A stretch of DNA of 64,000 bases from positions 8,395,501 through 8,459,500 of the forward strand of contig NC_092613.1 of the NCBI RefSeq assembly GCF_047663525.1, given 5' to 3'. The position numbers and the translations under genes are program-made. The DNA comes from Anas platyrhynchos (Eukaryota; Chordata; Aves; Anseriformes; Anatidae). Each line of letters begins with the position of its first letter. Position 1 is the first letter of the stretch. This document shows, piece by piece, positions 44,554 to 57,231 of the stretch. The notes beneath the pieces were generated by a model that was not told the DNA's origin, searched no databases, and saw nothing but the letters and a program-made list of their open reading frames with translations.

Positions 44554-47500
44554 GTAACTTTGCTTTCTCATATAGCAGGGAACATTATTCCACAGCCTTT
44601 CATCATACCAAGGCTTAAACAAGTTTAAGGCCGTGCTAGCATAAGCATTTAATCTATATTACTCACTCACTGACATCGCAGGCGTCAGGTCTGGTTGTTT
44701 AGCAACAACCACTGGGTTTAGAACCAGCTCAAACGAACTGCGGGTGTCTCGGTTACTCCGGCAGGAGCCTGTCCTCTGAACGGCAGGCGGAGAGGGGAGA
44801 GAGGCTGTGTGGACACACGGACACCCGCCCCGACCGAATTTTGGCTGCTATAAAGGCCGTACGCGTTGCAGTTTTATCCCCGACCGTTTCTTTGCGCAGT
44901 AACCTAGAGGGGAGGATACCGTTTCCAACGGCAGTGCGGTGGCAGGAACAGGGAGGGAAGAAGCAAACAGACAGTAGGTGCCACTCCCCGGATCCTTCCT
45001 CTTTCCCATCTCTACCTTCCTTGCTTCCCCTCCTTTCCTGCCGGATTCCGCGGGGAGTTTCAGGCTCTTGCTGCAGTCGTCACAACCCCTCCTGACTCAG
45101 AGCCCTCGCTGGCTGTAGCTGGCTCCCTTGGAGCATCCTCGCCTCCTGCAGCGCCAGTTCCGCAGAGCAGGGGAACAACGGGAATAGCAGCAACAGCGGT
45201 GGTCCCTGCAGCAAGACGGACAGGCAGAAAGACACAGTTACACAGGAGCAATGCAAGGCAGCCGCGGAGGTCAGTGTGCACAGCCAGGAGCTGGCCTAAG
45301 AAACGATGCTTGCTTTCCCGGGAGAGCGGAGGGTTAAGCGGGTCCGAGCGGACAGCCCTTTGCGTTCCTCCCCACCACAGCTGCGTGGTGGAGGCCCCGT
45401 TAGTTTGCAAAGGTAGCGCTGCGTAATGGCAATTCTCAGCCCTTTGGACGTAGGTGCAACTGGCAGCCAGGCACATGCATAATTTGAGTATCAGCGTTCG
45501 GTGTAGGGATGTGTTTATTTTTGCTCCTTTCGCTGCCATCGTTTGGCCACGGTGATAGTTTAATTGTGACTAAGCGCAGGCAGGAAAAGGAGACCGAGAG
45601 ACGAGAGGTATTTCAATGTTAAACTTTAGCTGTAAATGTCATTATTCGGGAATTGAGGTTACTGTCAGCAGGTAAATCTGGGGGACTTGCAAGAAACAAG
45701 GCTAAGAAGGGGACATGGCATATTTCTGTAGGACAGCAGTGATTCTGTGCATGTGATACTGTATGTGATGTCTACGTGGCAAACTGTTCCATAATGTTTT
45801 TCTGTGTGTTGCCTCGAAAGGACTTGGAAAAGCTATGATTTCGTACTCCCTCTGACACTCGTGTGTGTGATATTGTTTAAGCTGATTCATTTCTCAGTAT
45901 TTTGGTTCCCTTCCTTTGTAAAGTAGGGTTTGTTCTATCTCCCAGCCTTGGTGCGGCATTGTGACGCAGTGATCGTTAGTGCTTTGGGTCTGCTGGCAAA
46001 ATACGTGCAATTTTCCTGGGAGTTTAGACTGTTCGAGGATGCAAAATTTGGTAAAGTTAAGAATTGCAAATGCTCAGGACATAAATTTAAAAGCAGGAAA
46101 GCATTACCAGCTTATTCTTCTGCGATACCGAGAGAAAGCTGTCGGGGCGATGAGACAGCCATGATATCTTTCTGCACTTGTTTTGCCGATGGTCATGTTA
46201 CATCTGTGACGCAGTCCGTTTTTGCTGCTCGTTCCTGTCTCTGCTCTGTGGAGTTGAGCTGATCAGGGCACAGGCAAGAAGACGGTTAGAAACATTAATT
46301 TAATACCGATGTTAAAGTTTGCAGCCCTACCTGACGTGGCAGGGATTTCGGCATCCACCTATTTTACCACCCACGATCGGTGAAGGAATTCAGATGAAGG
46401 CGACAGCACCCCTAGCCATTTTGTTGCACGCAGAGTAGACTCTAAGCCTGCAGTGCTGCTGCTGCTGCTGCTGTTAATTTCCATGTCATACAAATACAGC
46501 GCTGGGCTCTGTGTCAGGAGCTTTACTGATGCTGTGAAAAGCTTGCAGTCTATGAGGAAACGTTTCTCTTTTCTTATTTGGGAAAATTCGCTAGAACATC
46601 CAGATGCCAAGTATTGCATCCTCACTCCTCTTACAAATCACTTCCAGACCTACTCAGAAAATTCACGGCTGCCTTGCATGTTTTCTAAAACTTGTTCATG
46701 GCATTTTCTTACAGTTTAATAAGGGTGTGGCTGGGGGGGAGGCTGAGCTTTAAGCTGCATCAGTTCAGTATCGGTATTGCCGATGCTAACGGGGAGCTGT
46801 ATACAAGAGCGAGTCGAACTGCCCATACTCTCCATAGACCTGCCCATAGATCCAGAGAGTCCCCAGCCCAGGTGACAAAGCCGCCCTTGTTATGGCACAG
46901 GAAGGGAATTCTCTACCCTGTTCTCATGCACTCAAAAGTTTTGGTGCAAAGCCGGCATAGAAATGGCCAACCTGGGAATCTCACAAAATGGTTTCAGCAG
47001 CGCTGGGAGGCACGCGCCGTGTATACTGGCACGGCTCCGGGCGAGGGACAGGCTCGCTGCAAGGTCACTCCCCTGCCTCCTCCTCACTGACCACTTGGTC
47101 CTGGAACTCCCGCTCCCTGGTTCTTGAAACAGTGGCAGTACCGGAGCCCTGAACCTGGAAGTGAGGCTTGAAAATTAATGCTACTGCGGTAGGGGGTACA
47201 CCGAGTCTGAAAGTATAGATCCAGAAAAATCCTGGATCTCAGAAGCATTTAAAGTTCAGATCTGTAATTTGCTTCTTGAGCAAACTACAAAAACTTGCTT
47301 GAAAAGGCTTCCTCTGGCCTGCTGGGAGTTGGGAGTAGCATATTTTTAAGGACTACGCATCAACTCGCACCATGTTCCAGACGAGAAAAAAAAAAAAAGT
47401 CTCTGCATATCTGCATATATCTGAATTTCTGTTCCCGCAGTCTTTATCAGGTGGACTCCGCAGGCTGCTCGGAGCTCCCCGGTGTCTGTCTCTCCTGTGC

Positions 47501-50500
47501 TTTTAGTTTCAGGCACCACAGCTCCACGGCTGCCTTTTTCCCTGCCAGATTTCCCCATTTTCTCAGGGGTTTCTGTCTGTCCACGTTGCTAGCATTTTCA
47601 GTGGGTGCAGGGCAGCACCAGCCCTGGGCGTGCTGCGGGCAGCACCGCGCGGCCAACGCCTCGAGGATCTCGAGGATCTAGGGCAAAACAACTTTGTGCC
47701 ACCTTTGCAGGAACAAAGTTCAGCTCAGGGGCACGTCCTCAGGTCCTGTTACAAGGAGAGGAACACGGGGCTCCAGCAGAGCCAGCAGAGGCCCAGCAGG
47801 GCTGCAGGGGGACCCTTCCCCCTGGCAATTTTGCCGGCCCCCTCCCCAGCAATCCTGCCCCAACCGTGCTCAAAGCCCGCTCCAGCCTCCGGTGGCATTA
47901 TTCTCTAGTTTCCAAAGGAAAAGAACCTGGCTGCTAATCCTGATGCCAGTGACGACTCTTCGCCTACAGGGAGGCATATGTGATAGCTTGTCTGCTAAAA
48001 ACTGAGCCAACACAGTGTGATTCAGACCTTCAGCTTTCCAAGGAAGAGAGCTATTTCTGAGTTAAGCACATCTCTTCAGCTCCCCACACAAACAATCTTT
48101 ACCCAGTGCAAATGGTGCACAGTGCGTGTCCACCAGCAGCCGAGGGGTTTACATTTGGCCGTACAGCCCAAACGCTTCCTAAACACCGAGGAGGGCTCCC
48201 AAACACAGCAAAGCTTCTGTGAGAGGAAGGATGATGGGAATCGTGGGAGCAGACACAAACCAAACAGCCCAGGTGCTGGGGGAGCCAGGTCCGTGCTTTT
48301 CTCCAGCTTTTTTTGCCAGGGCCTTCTGCTGTGGGTACCGAGCGCGCTTTCAAATGTCAGGTTTAAGGGCAGGTTACACTTCTGTAAACATCTGGCAGTA
48401 GCCGCGTCCTTATGCTCCTCACTGGCACAGGACACTGTTTTCTCTTTTCAATGACAACGAGAAATGTGACTTCCCTTGACATTACCTAGAACTGCAGTGG
48501 TGGGGAAACACCATGTTCCTGCACTGCCTATACAAATCACAACAATAACCTCCCTGTGACTCCGTTCGAGACCTGCAATCAATACTTTATATTCCGAGGT
48601 GATGCTTATGTACAGAAGTTAGGAACAGAAAATTACTTTCCTGGTTTCAGCTGCCTTGGTGGGGAATATTTTAAGGTAGTTAGTGCTGTAACGTGCTGCT
48701 CAAACAAGCTGTGTGTAGCTAAAGCTGATGAGCTCTCAGCGCTGCACTTTCCTACTGCTCTCCCATGACCCAGGTCATGGAGGTGCCAGCCTTCCCTTCC
48801 CTTGGGGGAGTTTGCCCAATTTCACCTCATCGTTCCTTGTGAGATCTGAAATCCTCAATAGCGCTCAGTGGTTCAGTACTTCCCGTGCCCTCCGAACGGG
48901 CTGTGGCTTTGCCTAGGAACTCTCATGAAAGCAAAGGTGGAAAAAAACTGCCTGGCTCCAGGCAAGTCGAAGCAATTTCAGATTTGCAAACAGGAAGCAG
49001 ATTAGAAACTGTCGCCCTAATGGCTTGTGCTCCCGGAATGGTCACCCAGCCACAGCTGTTCCCTTCGGTTAGCTTCAGGGAAAGTCATTCCAAAGAATAG
49101 TAAGTACAACCTTTCGCTTAACAGCCTGAAACGAAGTTATGGGATAAAAAAAATAAGTCTTGCAAGTAAATCCTAACTCTCTTGTGCTATTGCACTGTTA
49201 AGAATCTACAAGTTGCTCCAAGAGATCTGCAAATTAAAGGTTTATTGCATTTTTTAAGCTCACTTCATTAGACCGAAGCACAGAACAGGCAGATCAGTAT
49301 GAAATGAAGGCTGGTACAGCCCACCCCGACAGCCGGTGTGCCTGGCCCAGCCCTCAAACTGAGATCAGCTGCACCAAAGCACCAGGGCGATGCCCACACT
49401 GACCGCTCAGCACCAGTTAGGAGAACCCAGGTGCTCCCCAAACCCTGCTGGGAGCCAGCTCCAAAGCTCACCCCAGCCACACATGGGGGAGCACAGCCCG
49501 GCGAGGGCCCCTGCGAAGAGGAAGGGCAGCGGTGCACCCCTCGGGCCTGATCACAAACCACGCTTTGGCCATCAGTGATGCTGCTGTCAGCTGGCCTGCC
49601 CTAAATAATCCAGAAAAGAGCTACGTATGTCAAACAGGCAGGCATAAAAACGGCCTTCCCCTACCCCAAAGTCTCCAACACTCAGGCTATTAAAAAAAAA
49701 AAAAAAGGATCAGGACGATGGGCAGCTCGTTGTCCCCTTCTGCAGTTAGACAAACGCAGCGAGCACTCTGCCATTGCCATTATGGGACTGGAAATCAGTG
49801 CCCCAAAGGCAGGCAGGGCTCACACAGCCTGTGCCCGAAGGCCCCACAGGCTCCTACCCCCAACACGCCAGGGACCAAACTGCTCTTTTCTGTTGGTGGT
49901 GGGGCACAGACAGCATAAGGTTCATAGACCCAGAGTGCCTGGGTTTTCACTTTACCGTTTATACTGCAATTCTGTGGCTGCAGTAGCATTAATAGATTAC
50001 AGGAACAGACCACGTTCGCTCAGGAACGTCATCTGGAGGTTTTATTCTGTTCCTAACGACAGAGAAAAAGTCTCTGTTGTGCTCTAAGCTCCCAGGGGAC
50101 GCGTGTGTTGGCGCTGCCCCCAACAGCAGTAGCATCTCCAGAGCCACCCTGCAGTCCCGAGCACCAAACCCAGGAAGGCAGCAGCAGCGACCCTGCCTCT
50201 CCTCAGCCTCGGTCAGCGCTGCTGCAGCTCCAGAAAGTGCTGCTCAGCGATGAGCTCAGGCTGCAAGTCAGGGCACATTTGTCCATACCTGACCTACGCA
50301 ATTCCGCGCAGTAACAGAGCAGCACAACAAACAGATGCAGTTACACGCTCCCCTGAGCTGAGGAAGCTTTTTTTTTGAAACCTTAGAAGTTCACTCACTT
50401 CAATTCCCCTTACAGGTCACCACTTGCACTGTCACACCCCTCTGTCCTGCACCTGGCCCTGGTCTGACTCATTCCTCGACTGGGGGATGATGCATCGAGC

Positions 50501-52947
50501 CGCTCTGCCTCGGATCCACATGCGAAATGGGAGCATTTCCTCCGGGGGAGACCGGAGGCCGATGAACCACGAGTTTCATTCCGGCTTTTCAAAATGGAAG
50601 AAAAAAATTACGATGCACACAGGGTCACGCAGAGGGCTTAGCTCACTGTAGAAGCCCCAGAAAGTGCCTTAATGTACAAGCTGTGGGCTCTGAAAACCAG
50701 GTCTGCAGCACCTGGGCTTGTCTGGTTCGTGCAGACTGGATTAAAGGTCGGCAGCCAGGGAGGAGGCTCCCTTTCATGGGGGAGGCAGGGATTTCTTCCC
50801 TTTTTTGACTTGTCTAGAGGGCATAAAGCAGTGTGAAGTCCATGAAAGGCTTTGAGATGCTCCTCAGAAAGAAGCTATAGAACTGTACTGCTGCTAAAAT
50901 GTGTCTGAAAAGGAGAAAAAAACAGAGTGATAGGGCTGCACTTGCTATTACTTAGCAAAAACCCCGGGACATTTGGCAAGGCCAGCAGTAGCTGACAGGA
51001 TGTCTCTGCACACGTGTGTGTCCCCACAGGTATATGTTCAACACGCAGCAAATGCTTGAGACAAGCAGTTTATTTATTTTTTTCCCCTGCATGCACATTA
51101 CCAGTCGAGCACTGCCTATCACGTGGTCCTGAACTGCTCTCTTTTTCTCCTTCCTTCTGCACGCTGCCTGCCCCGGCATGCCACTAGGTTTGGAAAGAAG
51201 AGCATATGCTGTCAGGGATGTGTCCCCCGTGAGAGGTGTAGCTGCAGTTCAGCAGCAAGGGCTGACACCTTCTGGCTGCTGGGAGGGCAGGGGAGCTTGC
51301 TGAGGCAGAGCAGGATCTGCAGGTAGCCTGCAGGAGGGGCATCATCATCATCTTAATCACGCTGAAAGGAAATCTGTTTTTAATCAAACTATAAATAATG
51401 AATGAGCCGTTGGTCTTCAACTGCTGCACGATATTTCTGGAAAGATTGCTGTGCTCTGGAGGGTGGAGGGGAAGGTGCTCAGACCCAGCTCCTCAGAGGC
51501 ACTCGGGGGCTCTCCAGGCCTTGCACCTCCAGGGCAGCTGGCATTTTCCGCAGCACAAACACACCTGACATTCCCAGCAACTTCCTTGAAAACCTTATAT
51601 AAAGATTCCTGTTTACTGTTCAGGCACGTGCTTAATACTAAGAAGAAGAAAAAATACAAAGCAGCCCTCACTTGGAGCCTGTTTCCAAAGGATGCTGCTG
51701 GGGTTCTTTATCTGAACCTCTAGCCAGCAGTAACTCTCAGTCCGGCTTTTCAGTAGTAAATCTTTATGCTGATAATATAGGATGCCTCATAAATAACTGT
51801 GCCAGCAAGATGAACACTGGGGAGGGAACCTGCTTTCCACTTCTCTTTCACCCTGCTGCCCTAGTTAATGGATTTAGAAACTCCAGTAAATACCCAGACA
51901 GCAATCTAGTGCAGTTCTCCCCCCGCCCCTTCTTGGAAGGACGCGCTGTGTTCCCTGAGCTTTCCTCTGCTGTCCGTGGGTGTGCATTAGATGTAGGCAC
52001 TGAAGCAGATTCTTGGATCTGGTTACAAAACCGATGCAAGGAGTTGCCAAAAACCCAGGGCATCGATAAGTAAAAACTCACAACTCCGCTCCTGCCCAAC
52101 TTCATTCCGTGTCGCAGCAGCTTCTGCATCAGCACAGGTCACACACGGCGGCCAGGGTCTGAGAACTCCCAAATGACACGTGTGTAGCTGTTCACAGGCC
52201 TGAAGACCCCCCGTATGCTCCCACACACTCGCTGCAGGTTAACCACCACGGCTGCGCCGTGCTACGGTGCTGCTCACACCTATTCCCTTCCCAATAACCG
52301 TCAGCCGCTCATTTTCACACTCTCCTACCTCCCTGGCAACTTTTGTTGAACCAGTTGCAGTTATATTTGCAACTGCTCCCTTTTTAGGCTTCGTTCTGGC
52401 CCACAGCTCAAAGTTGTTTCCATGTCATTTATTTTCATTAAACCTTATTTCGTGCTCGCGGGATTTGGAACTCCTCACAAAAATCTGCATCTCCTTGCTA
52501 ATTAAAAGCATGCTACTTACAAGCCACGGGATGAAGCTGACAAAGTGCCACCGTGACAGTCAGTTTCCTTTCCCTATCACAAAAGCACCCAACTTCTCTT
52601 TATCTATCTGTCCTCTCTGATGGCACAGAGGTTATAGCCTGGCTGTGACTGCAATAGCATCAAACATTGCTCCTGTACGACACAAACTTTTTATTCCTCC
52701 TCCCAAACCAGTAGCATCCTCGGCACTACAAAGTCAGCCCTTTTTTTGCCCCTAGCTGCCAAGAGCTTTGCTTTACCTGGCTACCAAAGGAAATTGCACT
52801 CACTGCTATAGCAGGAGGCTCCTTCATCATGTCTCATTGCTCCTATATCAGCCTCAACTAATGCCGAAAAATGTGTCAATAAAATACCTATCCTGAAGTT
52901 CACTGTCTCACTTTCTAATAAAATGAAATCAATTAATTTTTCTCTAG
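44554..52947 (+). other. Presumed intronic region of the miR-29 host; no gene seen
   Basis: No coding gene recognised. It contains a possible RFX-type X-box at 44694-44706, a short (CTG)n run near 46455-46473, A runs at 47385-47398 and 49689-49703, and a T run near 50369. Individual exons of the host RNA may be present but are not separable by eye. Confidence 0.45.
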
Positions 52948-53006
52948 GTACGCTGGAGACGGAGGATTTGCTCTTTCAACCTGCAGCCATGCACAGGATC
53001 TGTCTT

Positions 53007-53086
53007 CCTCTGGAAGCTGGTTTCACATGGTGGCTTAGATTTTCCCACTTTGTATCTAGCACCATTTGAAATCAGTGTTCTAGGAG
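53007..53086 (+). ncRNA. MIR29B2: miR-29b-2 precursor hairpin
   Basis: The 3p arm at 53057-53079 reads tagcaccatttgaaatcagt then gtt, identical to mature miR-29b, with the AGCACCA seed. The 5p arm at 53017-53038 (ctggtttcacatggtggctt then ag) pairs with it and matches the miR-29b-2 star strand. The loop is slightly diverged from human. miR-29 represses extracellular-matrix genes such as collagens, and DNA methyltransferases. Confidence 0.97.
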
Positions 53087-53780
53087 CAAGAATTACAGCG
53101 TGGGAGGAGATCAAGCAGCTGCTAACTTCACTGACAGCCTTTACTCCTTAAAACAGCACTTTTCCAATCATTAATTGTTCGACACCCATCCATTTTGTAA
53201 CATCACCTGACTTCTAGACACGATGCAATCACTGTACGCACCCTCTCAAGCTAGGGCCACAGCAGCAAAGTCTTCCTTCAAATGTATTTTACTTAATAAA
53301 CAATGGCTGTGAGTTAAAGTTGTCCAGAGTAAAATCATCCGAAGGTTGCATGGAAACCAACGCAGCGCTTCTTGCCTGTCGAGAGGCAAGCAGCACATCC
53401 CCTTCCCCGTACAGTCGCTAGGACCCCAACATGTAAGTTACTCTGACAGTTTGATCTCGGCAGTTAACAAACCAAACGTGACTTCAGTAATCATGCTGAA
53501 GTCACACCAATGCACACACAATCCACTCTTTTTCCTAATTTTTTGGAAGTTTACCATTGTTGCCTTCCAGTAACGTTTTGTTAGACTTCTATACCTTTGC
53601 ATCCAAACCACTAAACTGAAGCTAAACTATTTTTGCCTGACCTCACCTGCACAAACATGCTCACATACACAAAAGGATGCTCGCTGTGTGGATGAAGCAC
53701 TTGATCAGACCACTGAATAGTCTTCTTTAAAGAACGCGTAGCTGTCATCTGCAAGAGGATTCTTCTCTGAGCCAGGAAAA

Positions 53781-53871
53781 TGTCTCTTACACAGGCTGAC
53801 CGATTTCTCTTGGTGTTCAGAGTCTCAGTTTTTGTCTAGCACCATTTGAAATCGGTTATGATGTAGGGGGA
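53781..53871 (+). ncRNA. MIR29C: miR-29c precursor hairpin
   Basis: The 3p arm at 53837-53858 (tagcaccatttgaaatcggt then ta) is identical to mature miR-29c. The 5p arm at 53797-53818 (tgaccgatttctcttggtgt then tc) differs from the human star strand by one base. The hairpin lies about 0.7 kb downstream of miR-29b-2 on the same strand, the same order and close to the same spacing as in human. Confidence 0.97.
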
Positions 53872-54204
53872 AAAGCAACAATAATGGAAAACTTCATTCC
53901 CCCCGCCCCCAGAGTCCTTATAAATAAACGCCATCCGAAGGCTGCTCGTGCTTCACAAACACGACTGTTATGCTCTTCTGTTCTCTGACCTGAAGTTACA
54001 CCTCCAGGCCGAACCACCCGCACAACAGGAGGACAGTCAGCATCCCGTTCAACTGGGACGGGTGCTTAAAGAGAAAGCGAAGCATCTGCTCAAACACCTA
54101 ACAAAGATTCTTCAACTCAAGCAAGCCAGGGCCCTTGCGACCAGCTATATTCCTTGTGCTATGTTTGCCTTAACCTGTTATTTACTCAGACTTCTTTTCT
54201 TTTA

Positions 54205-54210
54205 AATAAA
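54205..54210 (+). promoter_or_regulatory. Poly(A) signal, miR-29 host RNA
   Basis: AATAAA followed by cttgtgtgctacttggtatt and more U-rich sequence, a good cleavage/polyadenylation context. An alternative AATAAA lies at 53923-53928. Confidence 0.45.
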
Positions 54211-54230
54211 CTTGTGTGCTACTTGGTATT

Positions 54231-55294
54231 GGGCTCTGTCTCAGGTAGACAGATTACGTGCTTCCCTGCTGGACCCGATCCAGTCGCTTCACGTATTTCA
54301 GTCCCCAGGTTCACACCCACCACACTGCTCGAACCACGCTCAGAGGCATTCACACCGATTCTGTAGCCCCGAGGAGCCCACCAACCACCACGCACAGCTG
54401 CATTTACCAGTAGATGGCAACACGAGGGCTTTGTTACACCCAGCCTGTTTGTTAGCACAAAGTTCACGTGCTCACAGTGCAACGTGCCTTGCTATTGCCA
54501 GTTCAATTCTAAAACAAATCACATTTTAGAAAGTGATAGAGAATTCATGACAATCAGGACAAAATCACTTCTAGTATTGATGTCAAATTGCCCAGTAGCT
54601 GCCTATCCTCCTACCCATGCTCACAGGAATCCCCAAACTTTATATATAGCTTCTAAAGCTGTATAGTCTACGTACTGTCATCACTTGCAGTCCGTACCAA
54701 CTGGAGAAGCACAAATTAAAAGCTAGAGCAAATCATTTTTCTAGCCCACCCTCTGCAAGTTTGTGCCTTTACAAGGCAGCTGACGACACATTTCTTTGCA
54801 AAGAAAATGAAGTTCATTTCAAGCGTGAACCTCACACAACTAAAAATAATCACATTCTACTCAATATTTTACTTAAAAACGCCCAAGCAATATTTCCCTA
54901 AAGATTACAGCTATCACCCCCTGGACAGAAGTGCCAGGGCCCTCCACGGGCTTTGCTCCTGACGCAGGGTTACATCAGAACAGCCACACGATAAGCTGCC
55001 TCTTCTCCATCAAGTTTGGTAAAAATTGAGGTTCACAAGTGAACACTTCGGTTTTGGAGGTTCTAGGAAACCCTCTGCTCTTCCAAAAGACGATCAAAAG
55101 ACTACAAACTGCTCAGGAAATTAACACACATTCTCTACACTATGCATCCAGGTGTTTTAAGTAGTTTTCCATACAAAGTGCAAACTTCCATCTCGACAGT
55201 TACCACCTACTGCAAATTTGGTACATGAAAAATTACCTTCTAGAAAAATGGAAAGCAGCTGTGTACCACATGATGAATGAAAGACAAACACGGC
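54231..55294. other. Gap between convergent transcripts
   Basis: About 1 kb between the predicted 3' end of the + strand miR-29 host and the predicted 3' end of the minus-strand CD46-like gene. No gene or repeat family recognised. Confidence 0.5.
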
Positions 55295-57179
55295 TAAAAA
55301 TACATTTTTTTTTTATTTGCAATATTACAAACCATCACTAGTCTTTACATTGGGGAAAATATAAATATAAAGCCACCTTTTACAGTTATTTCACTTTAGC
55401 GATAAGTGCGTTTCAGCGCATTTTAATATTGGAGATGCCATACAGAAGCTGGCTAACAACCGGCACGCTCAATTCCCAATATATTATAATATCAGAGTAA
55501 TTACAAACAATTATCAAGCTAGGTATCAGCTATTCAAACGACTACAAACAAGTGCAGCCAAAAGCCCTCTTTAAATAACCCGACACTGTTACAAACTCTA
55601 GCAATACAACTGCTGGGATCAACCCAAAGTCCTAAGAAACCCTAAATAGTTTGATGATGTTGAGACAATCCATTCACCACCGGGGACAGCAGCGTCAATC
55701 TACCACAGACGAGAACAGTTTAATGCTGCCTCGGCCATCTGAAGTGAGGCAATTTGTTTTTTTTGTTTTTTTGTTTTTTTTTTTCCCCCCTGGGAAAACT
55801 GGTTCTTTTTCCCACAGATTCACAAAGCCAGAACCTGTCCTCATTTAGCTTTTGATTTTCATAATGATCTGAAATAGCCAGTAGGCATTTAAAGTAACAG
55901 CCAGCAGTGCGTGTCTGAGCCTCGGTTCAAGGCAAATTCTGTGATGGGAGCTCCTGGAGTCACCATTTCGAACAAACCCTTTCATAGCATGGCTGGCTAC
56001 CTAAAGACAGACCATGTCTTCCCACATCACCAACATACCCGTTCTTTCGCTCCTGCAACTAAGGTGGCTTGGTCTTCCCTTACTGTGAAAAAGGAAGGGA
56101 GCCAGACAGGGACAGGCTCGTGTCTCAACAGATATCCACACCACCTGCATTACAGAGCTCGACTCAGCATAGTAGTCTGTCTACAGGGATTTGAAATGCT
56201 GTTATATGGAATATATGATTATAAATAGTAATTAAAAAAAAAAAACAACAAGGAAGCTAAACCCACATGGCACCCTTTCTATCCTAAGAAACAACATAAT
56301 TATCTCAGAAACAGATCAAAAAAATAAAAATTAAAAAAAAAAAATCAAGCATCACAATGATCTTAGAGGATGGCTACCACAGATTTCAAAGCAGTTTATG
56401 GTTAGGCACCTTCTGTCAACAGGCCAATGAATTCAAAATCAGGGGATGCTCCGCTATGGAATTCAAGTTTCCTTCAGTTTCCCATTGCAACAAGTCCATT
56501 ATGGTGTTTCTGGGACTAAGCCAAGGAGCCAGGAATACAAATGGCTTTTTTCCTTCTTAAAAGGCAATAGAAAAGCTATAAAACCGATTCAAAGGCACAT
56601 TTTAATCCATTAGATATACAGAAACGACCTTGGGCAAACAAAAAAAAAAAAGCATATACAAGATCTAAACTGATCATTTCAAGCGGACAGAGCCTTAAAT
56701 GGTACTTATCTCTTCAGGAAATAATTAAAACATTTCAGAATACAATAATCATCATTTATACCCCCCTTGACCGTGAAAATGAATGAGAAGCACATGAGAA
56801 TTTTAGCGAGCAGAACTAACATTGCATAGTCTTCCGTACGGAAAGAGGAGCACTGCAGGTGGCGGGCAGCAGCAGCCGGTACTGTGACAGTCCTGCTCGC
56901 AGCACTCCTGCCGACACAGACACTGGTGCATGCTACACGAGGTGCCTTTAAGTCCATTTCACATGCACAGAAAAGATGATAGGAGTGACCCACAAAGGAC
57001 AGCAAGGATGGATATTCTGATTTTTTTTTTAAATCCTATTAATGATCTCCTACTACAGTTAATCAGTAGTATATAACAGTACAAGAGAGATTTATCTGCA
57101 GGAAGTTAATGCACTCATTTTCCATTTCTGATAGGCACATTCAACTGCAAGTTCCCCTCCCACCCTCAGAAAGGGTCAT
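55295..57179 (-). other. 3' UTR of the CD46-like gene
   Basis: Continuation of the last exon after the TGA at 57180-57182. It is AU-rich, with A and T runs (on the + strand: T-rich 55755-55785, A-rich 56232-56345). A minus-strand AATAAA lies at 55317-55312. No miR-29 seed match (AGCACCA on the + strand) was seen in it. The length, about 1.9 kb, is an inference from the first good signal. Confidence 0.5.
55312..55317 (-). promoter_or_regulatory. Poly(A) signal, CD46-like gene
   Basis: Minus-strand AATAAA in the context gcaaataaaaaaaatgtat, the first canonical hexamer after the stop codon of the last exon. Confidence 0.45.
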
Positions 57180-57231
57180 TCATGCTTTACAGCTCGTATA
57201 TTTGGCAGTACATGCAGTGCTGTCACTCTTC
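57180..57231 (-). CDS. CD46: CD46-like last exon, CYT-2-like tail
   Basis: The acceptor tttttgtttgtag joins in phase 2 to exon 61055-60989, giving G-KSDSTACTAKYTSCKA and TGA. It aligns in kind with the human CD46 CYT-2 start GKADGGAEYATYQTKS: same Gly-Lys-x-Asp opening and a tyrosine near the same place. Used when the 59.2-kb exon is skipped. Confidence 0.7.

Larger units (their letters stand above)
52948..54230 (+). ncRNA. MIR29B2CHG: Terminal exon of the miR-29b-2/29c host RNA
   Basis: An acceptor (attaatttttctctag) at 52938-52947 opens just upstream of the first hairpin. Both miR-29 precursors follow, then AATAAA at 53923-53928 and at 54205-54210. The second signal is followed by GU- and U-rich sequence and is the better end. 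In mammals the miR-29b-2/miR-29c pair is processed from a spliced non-coding host transcript. Exon limits here are inferred from splice and poly(A) signals. Confidence 0.55.

Noticed and set aside
46453-46475. (CTG)n run
   Set aside because: Only about six copies; ordinary short trinucleotide tract.
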